From contig NZ_JASITD010000037.1 in the NCBI RefSeq assembly GCF_030063445.1, forward strand, positions 1-34,108: DNA of 34,108 nucleotides, written 5' to 3'. Of the stretch, positions 31,690-34,108 are shown one piece after another. A program made the position numbers and the translations under genes. The notes under the pieces are model-generated. The model ran no database searches. It had not been told where the DNA came from and was given only the letters and a program-made list of their open reading frames with translations. This DNA is from Hymenobacter sp. H14-R3. GTDB lineage: Bacteria; Bacteroidota; Bacteroidia; Cytophagales; Hymenobacteraceae. Every line of letters starts with the position of its first letter. The stretch's first letter is position 1.

Positions 31690-32958
31690 ATGCCAGTAGA
31701 CGTATTAGTAGGCCTCCAGTGGGGCGACGAAGGAAAAGGTAAAATTGTCGATGTCCTCGCCCCCACCTACGATGCCGTAGCCCGCTTCCAGGGCGGCCCC
31801 AACGCCGGCCATACCCTCACCTTCGATGGCATGAAGCATGTGCTGCGCCAAGTGCCGAGCGGTATTTTTCACCCCCACATCCTCAACGTGGTGGGCAATG
31901 GCGTGGTCCTCGACCCTGTAGTATTCCGCGAAGAGCTACAAAAGCTCACCGACCGTGGTGTCGATTGGAGCAAAAACCTCTACATCTCCAAAAAAGCGCA
32001 GCTCATTTTGCCCTCGCACCGCGCCCTCGACCGCATCAACGAAGAGGCCCGTGGCAATACAAAAATTGGCAGCACCCTCAAAGGCATCGGCCCCACCTAC
32101 TCTGATAAAATCGGCCGCGTGGGCCTGCGGGTAGGCAACATCCTGCTGCCCGATTTTCAGGAGCGGTACAAGGAAGCAGTGGCGCAGCACGTCAGTATCG
32201 CCGCTCCTTATAATAAGAAGCTGGAAATCGAAGAGTTTGAAGAAGAGTTTTTCTCTGCCATCGAATTCCTGCGTACGTTGCAACTTACTGATACCGAGTA
32301 TCTTCTTAACGACCTGCTCTCCCAAGGCAAGCGTATCCTCGCTGAAGGTGCCCAAGGCTCGCTGCTCGACATCGACTTTGGTACCTATCCCTACGTCACT
32401 TCCTCCAGCACTATCTCGGCGGGTGCCTGCACCGGCCTAGGCATCTCGCCCCGCCACATCGACAAAGTATACGGCATCACCAAGGCTTACTGCACCCGCG
32501 TAGGCAGCGGCCCTTTCCCCACCGAGCTCGAAGATGAGGTAGGGGAGGAGCTCCGCAAGGCTGGCCGCGAGTTTGGGGCCGTCACTGGTCGCCCCCGCCG
32601 TTGCGGCTGGATAGACCTACCCGCCCTCCGCTACGCCATCATGCTCAATGGCGTCACCGAACTGCACCTCATGAAAGCCGACGTACTCGACGGCTTCGCC
32701 GAAATTCAGGCCTGCACGCATTACCGCACTGCTACCGGCGAAAGCACCACCCGCCTGCCCGACCCCGGCGAGCTCCAAACCGTCACCCCCGAATACCAGG
32801 CCATCCCCGGATGGCACACCGACCTCACGCAGGTCACCGAAGCCGCCCAGTTCCCCCAAGAACTGAGTGACTACCTAAACTTCCTCGAAAAAGAGCTGCA
32901 AGTGCCCATCCGCATCGTTAGCGTCGGACCAGATAGAGTAAGTACGATTTTGCGATAG
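31690..32958 (+). CDS. purA: Adenylosuccinate synthetase
   Basis: This enzyme joins IMP and aspartate with GTP to give adenylosuccinate, the first committed step to AMP. The P-loop variant QWGDEGKGK (about 9-17) with catalytic Asp12 is present, as are GGPNAGHT (about 38-45) and the TGRPRRCGW block. I use the ATG at 31690 (422 residues) because the family starts with this MPVDVLVGLQ segment. It follows the terminator of the previous operon. The next gene begins 17 nt after its stop. Confidence 0.97.
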   Translation: MPVDVLVGLQWGDEGKGKIVDVLAPTYDAVARFQGGPNAGHTLTFDGMKHVLRQVPSGIFHPHILNVVGNGVVLDPVVFREELQKLTDRGVDWSKNLYISKKAQLILPSHRALDRINEEARGNTKIGSTLKGIGPTYSDKIGRVGLRVGNILLPDFQERYKEAVAQHVSIAAPYNKKLEIEEFEEEFFSAIEFLRTLQLTDTEYLLNDLLSQGKRILAEGAQGSLLDIDFGTYPYVTSSSTISAGACTGLGISPRHIDKVYGITKAYCTRVGSGPFPTELEDEVGEELRKAGREFGAVTGRPRRCGWIDLPALRYAIMLNGVTELHLMKADVLDGFAEIQACTHYRTATGESTTRLPDPGELQTVTPEYQAIPGWHTDLTQVTEAAQFPQELSDYLNFLEKELQVPIRIVSVGPDRVSTILR

Positions 32959-32974
32959 TCGAAATAGCCCAAGT

Positions 32975-33661
32975 ATGCAAGAAGTGGTTATCATTAACCA
33001 ACTCGATTGGTTGAAAAATAACGCCTGCACGCTTGGGCGAGGCCATTGCCTTCCCGCTGGCTTCGACTCATACCTCAAACTACTGCTGCCAATTGGGATA
33101 GATCATAGCATCTCACTCGCAGAATACTCCCCCAGACGCGGCACCGTTGCAGAAATGAATGCACGAGCTGCGTTCTGGAGGAAGTACGATATAGGTGGCC
33201 CATCAGCAAGTGATGATAAGCTGACATCTGTAAAGTATAGCGAGTTAGCAGAAATCTGGAACGTCCCTTACAATAAGGACTTTACGCCAGATAAAATCGC
33301 CAAAGCCTGTGGCGAATGGCCACCCAACCTCCGGGAGAGCAACAAGTTGAATAAGCATTTCATCGCACTCATTATCCACGTGCTCGGCTCAACAACACCC
33401 ACCTATTTCTCCGGTACCATAGAAAACGGCGAATATCAATGGGCAGCTGGTTTCCCCACTGACTGGTTAGCGAGAGGCACTACTGCCGATTTAGCACAAG
33501 TGCACCAGCGTAATGGGCAATTTCCAAGCAATATGTTTGACAGTGAATGCACTTGGTGCCTACATCACGCAGAATTCGCCGATTATCTGATTCTGGCTTG
33601 CTCAACGGTAATAGCTCACGAAATAGCTGGGAACTCAGAGGTAGAACTTTTCTATCTTTAA
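32975..33661 (+). CDS. Hypothetical protein, orphan downstream of purA
   Basis: I do not recognise this 228-residue soluble protein. It has no signal peptide or membrane segment, and its base composition is less GC-rich than purA. Features include an early SLAEYSPRRG stretch, WPPNLRESNKLNKH in the centre, and a C-terminal block rich in Trp, Cys and His (MFDSECTWCLHHAEF), which could be a metal site or a fold core. It starts 17 nt after purA, so it may be expressed from that transcript. It has the look of an accessory gene (small, soluble, compositionally odd), but no function can be given. Confidence 0.72.
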   Translation: MQEVVIINQLDWLKNNACTLGRGHCLPAGFDSYLKLLLPIGIDHSISLAEYSPRRGTVAEMNARAAFWRKYDIGGPSASDDKLTSVKYSELAEIWNVPYNKDFTPDKIAKACGEWPPNLRESNKLNKHFIALIIHVLGSTTPTYFSGTIENGEYQWAAGFPTDWLARGTTADLAQVHQRNGQFPSNMFDSECTWCLHHAEFADYLILACSTVIAHEIAGNSEVELFYL

Positions 33662-33742
33662 GAAAGCAACGGAATTGAAGATTTTTCTCCGCCACTCTCA
33701 GCTACTTACAACCTGCACTAGCCTTATTTCGTAAATGTGCGC

Positions 33743-33772
33743 TTGTCCGCCCCCGAAGCCCTGCTACCTTTG
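33743..33772 (+). promoter_or_regulatory. Right-edge promoter P1
   Basis: TTG (33743-33745) and TACCTTTG (33765-33772) are separated by 19 nt, a full match to the Bacteroidetes consensus. Confidence 0.6.
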
Positions 33773-33924
33773 CAGTCCCAAAACGGCAAGCGGCCCACTT
33801 GAAACCTGATAAGGACACAAACTTCCTAGAAGAGAGCAAAGCCTAAAGAGCTACTCTGTCACTTAGCGAAACATCTTCGTCGGAGTCCTTCGCAAGACGC
33901 AGAAAAAGAAATTTTTCAAACCAC

Positions 33925-33956
33925 TTGCAAAGCCGAAAAAACTCACCGTATCTTTG
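33925..33956 (+). promoter_or_regulatory. Right-edge promoter P2
   Basis: TATCTTTG (33949-33956) lies 21 nt after TTG (33925-33927), in an A-rich upstream context. Confidence 0.52.
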
Positions 33957-34030
33957 CACCCCGCTTCAACCGGAGGCGGTCAGACAACCAAAACGACTGA
34001 GAAAGCTCTTCAAAACTTTTTCACATAGAA

Positions 34031-34061
34031 TTTGGAAAGTCAGAAAAGTTGCTTACCTTTG
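34031..34061 (+). promoter_or_regulatory. Right-edge promoter P3
   Basis: TTTG (34031-34034) and TACCTTTG (34054-34061) are separated by 19 nt and preceded by an A/T-rich stretch that could act as an UP element. The start should be near 34068. Confidence 0.65.
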
Positions 34062-34108
34062 CACTCCCAATCACAAACAGGGCTTACAAACGGTAAGATA
34101 AGGGCTTG

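Larger units (their letters stand above)
33662..34108. other. 447-bp promoter-rich region at the right edge
   Basis: I see no gene here. The stretch holds three Bacteroidetes-type promoters in a row, all pointing right, then an A- and C-rich leader running off the edge. This pattern is usual upstream of a heavily transcribed RNA operon, so an rRNA operon beyond the edge is the simplest reading. Confidence 0.55.

Overview
The window looks like a chromosomal segment of a high-GC member of the Bacteroidetes (Cytophagales), most like Hymenobacter. This rests on TAnnTTTG-type -7 promoter elements with TTG/TTTG about 19-21 nt upstream (rpmH, tRNA-Leu, right edge), a lack of clear Shine-Dalgarno sites, a tRNA without encoded CCA, lipid A and heptose genes typical of Gram-negatives, a tig-clpP-clpX cluster, and many proteins whose wording is typical of that group. 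The genus is an inference; no rRNA is inside the window.

Layout. (1) 1-2000: the end of an insertion sequence (IS3-type OrfA start, minus strand) abuts the stop codon of an M61 aminopeptidase gene. (2) 2044-4630: rpmH-rnpA, then a C-terminal processing protease. (3) 4677-5306: an AT-rich orphan gene directly behind a strong terminator. (4) 5314-8263: hldD (minus), queD and lpxB, with several intergenic inverted repeats. (5) 8348-16553: a molybdenum-enzyme and formate/oxalate block: fdhD, a translationally coupled small protein, a YdeP-like molybdopterin oxidoreductase, an OFA-family transporter with its 48-residue partner, then divergent moeA and a MobA protein with an N-terminal MobB-like domain that lacks a P-loop. 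(6) 16641-23763: two tandem paralogous histidine kinases, a single-domain response regulator and a response regulator fused to a class III adenylate cyclase. Facing them is a 900-residue protein joining a nucleotide-transporter-like membrane domain, HEAT repeats and a C-terminal cyclic-nucleotide-binding domain. (7) 23909-27671: clpX, clpP and tig on the minus strand, preceded by tRNA-Leu(UAG). (8) 28013-32958: rel/spoT, a CHY zinc-finger protein, a Fur-family regulator, a STAS anti-sigma antagonist and purA. (9) 32975-33661: a second orphan gene. The last 450 bases carry three strong Bacteroidetes-type promoters pointing right, probably into an rRNA operon beyond the edge.

How the genes work together. 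Region 5 couples enzyme maturation (FdhD sulfuration, MoeA molybdenum insertion, MobA nucleotide attachment) with a Mo/W oxidoreductase and an anion carrier, so a formate or oxalate role is the simplest reading. The genes for making molybdopterin itself are not here. Region 6 is the best candidate for a little-described system. The sequence shows a complete path from membrane kinases to a phospho-regulated cyclase with all catalytic residues, and next to it a membrane/HEAT protein whose cNMP pocket keeps the ribose-binding Glu and phosphate-binding Arg. This suggests a self-contained cAMP circuit that controls a transporter. The families are known; the linkage is inference.

Repeats. Several intergenic regions hold long hairpins (2307-2371, 6417-6607, 7045-7129, 20952-21040, 23771-23888). 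They look like dispersed intergenic repeats, and some may also act as terminators.
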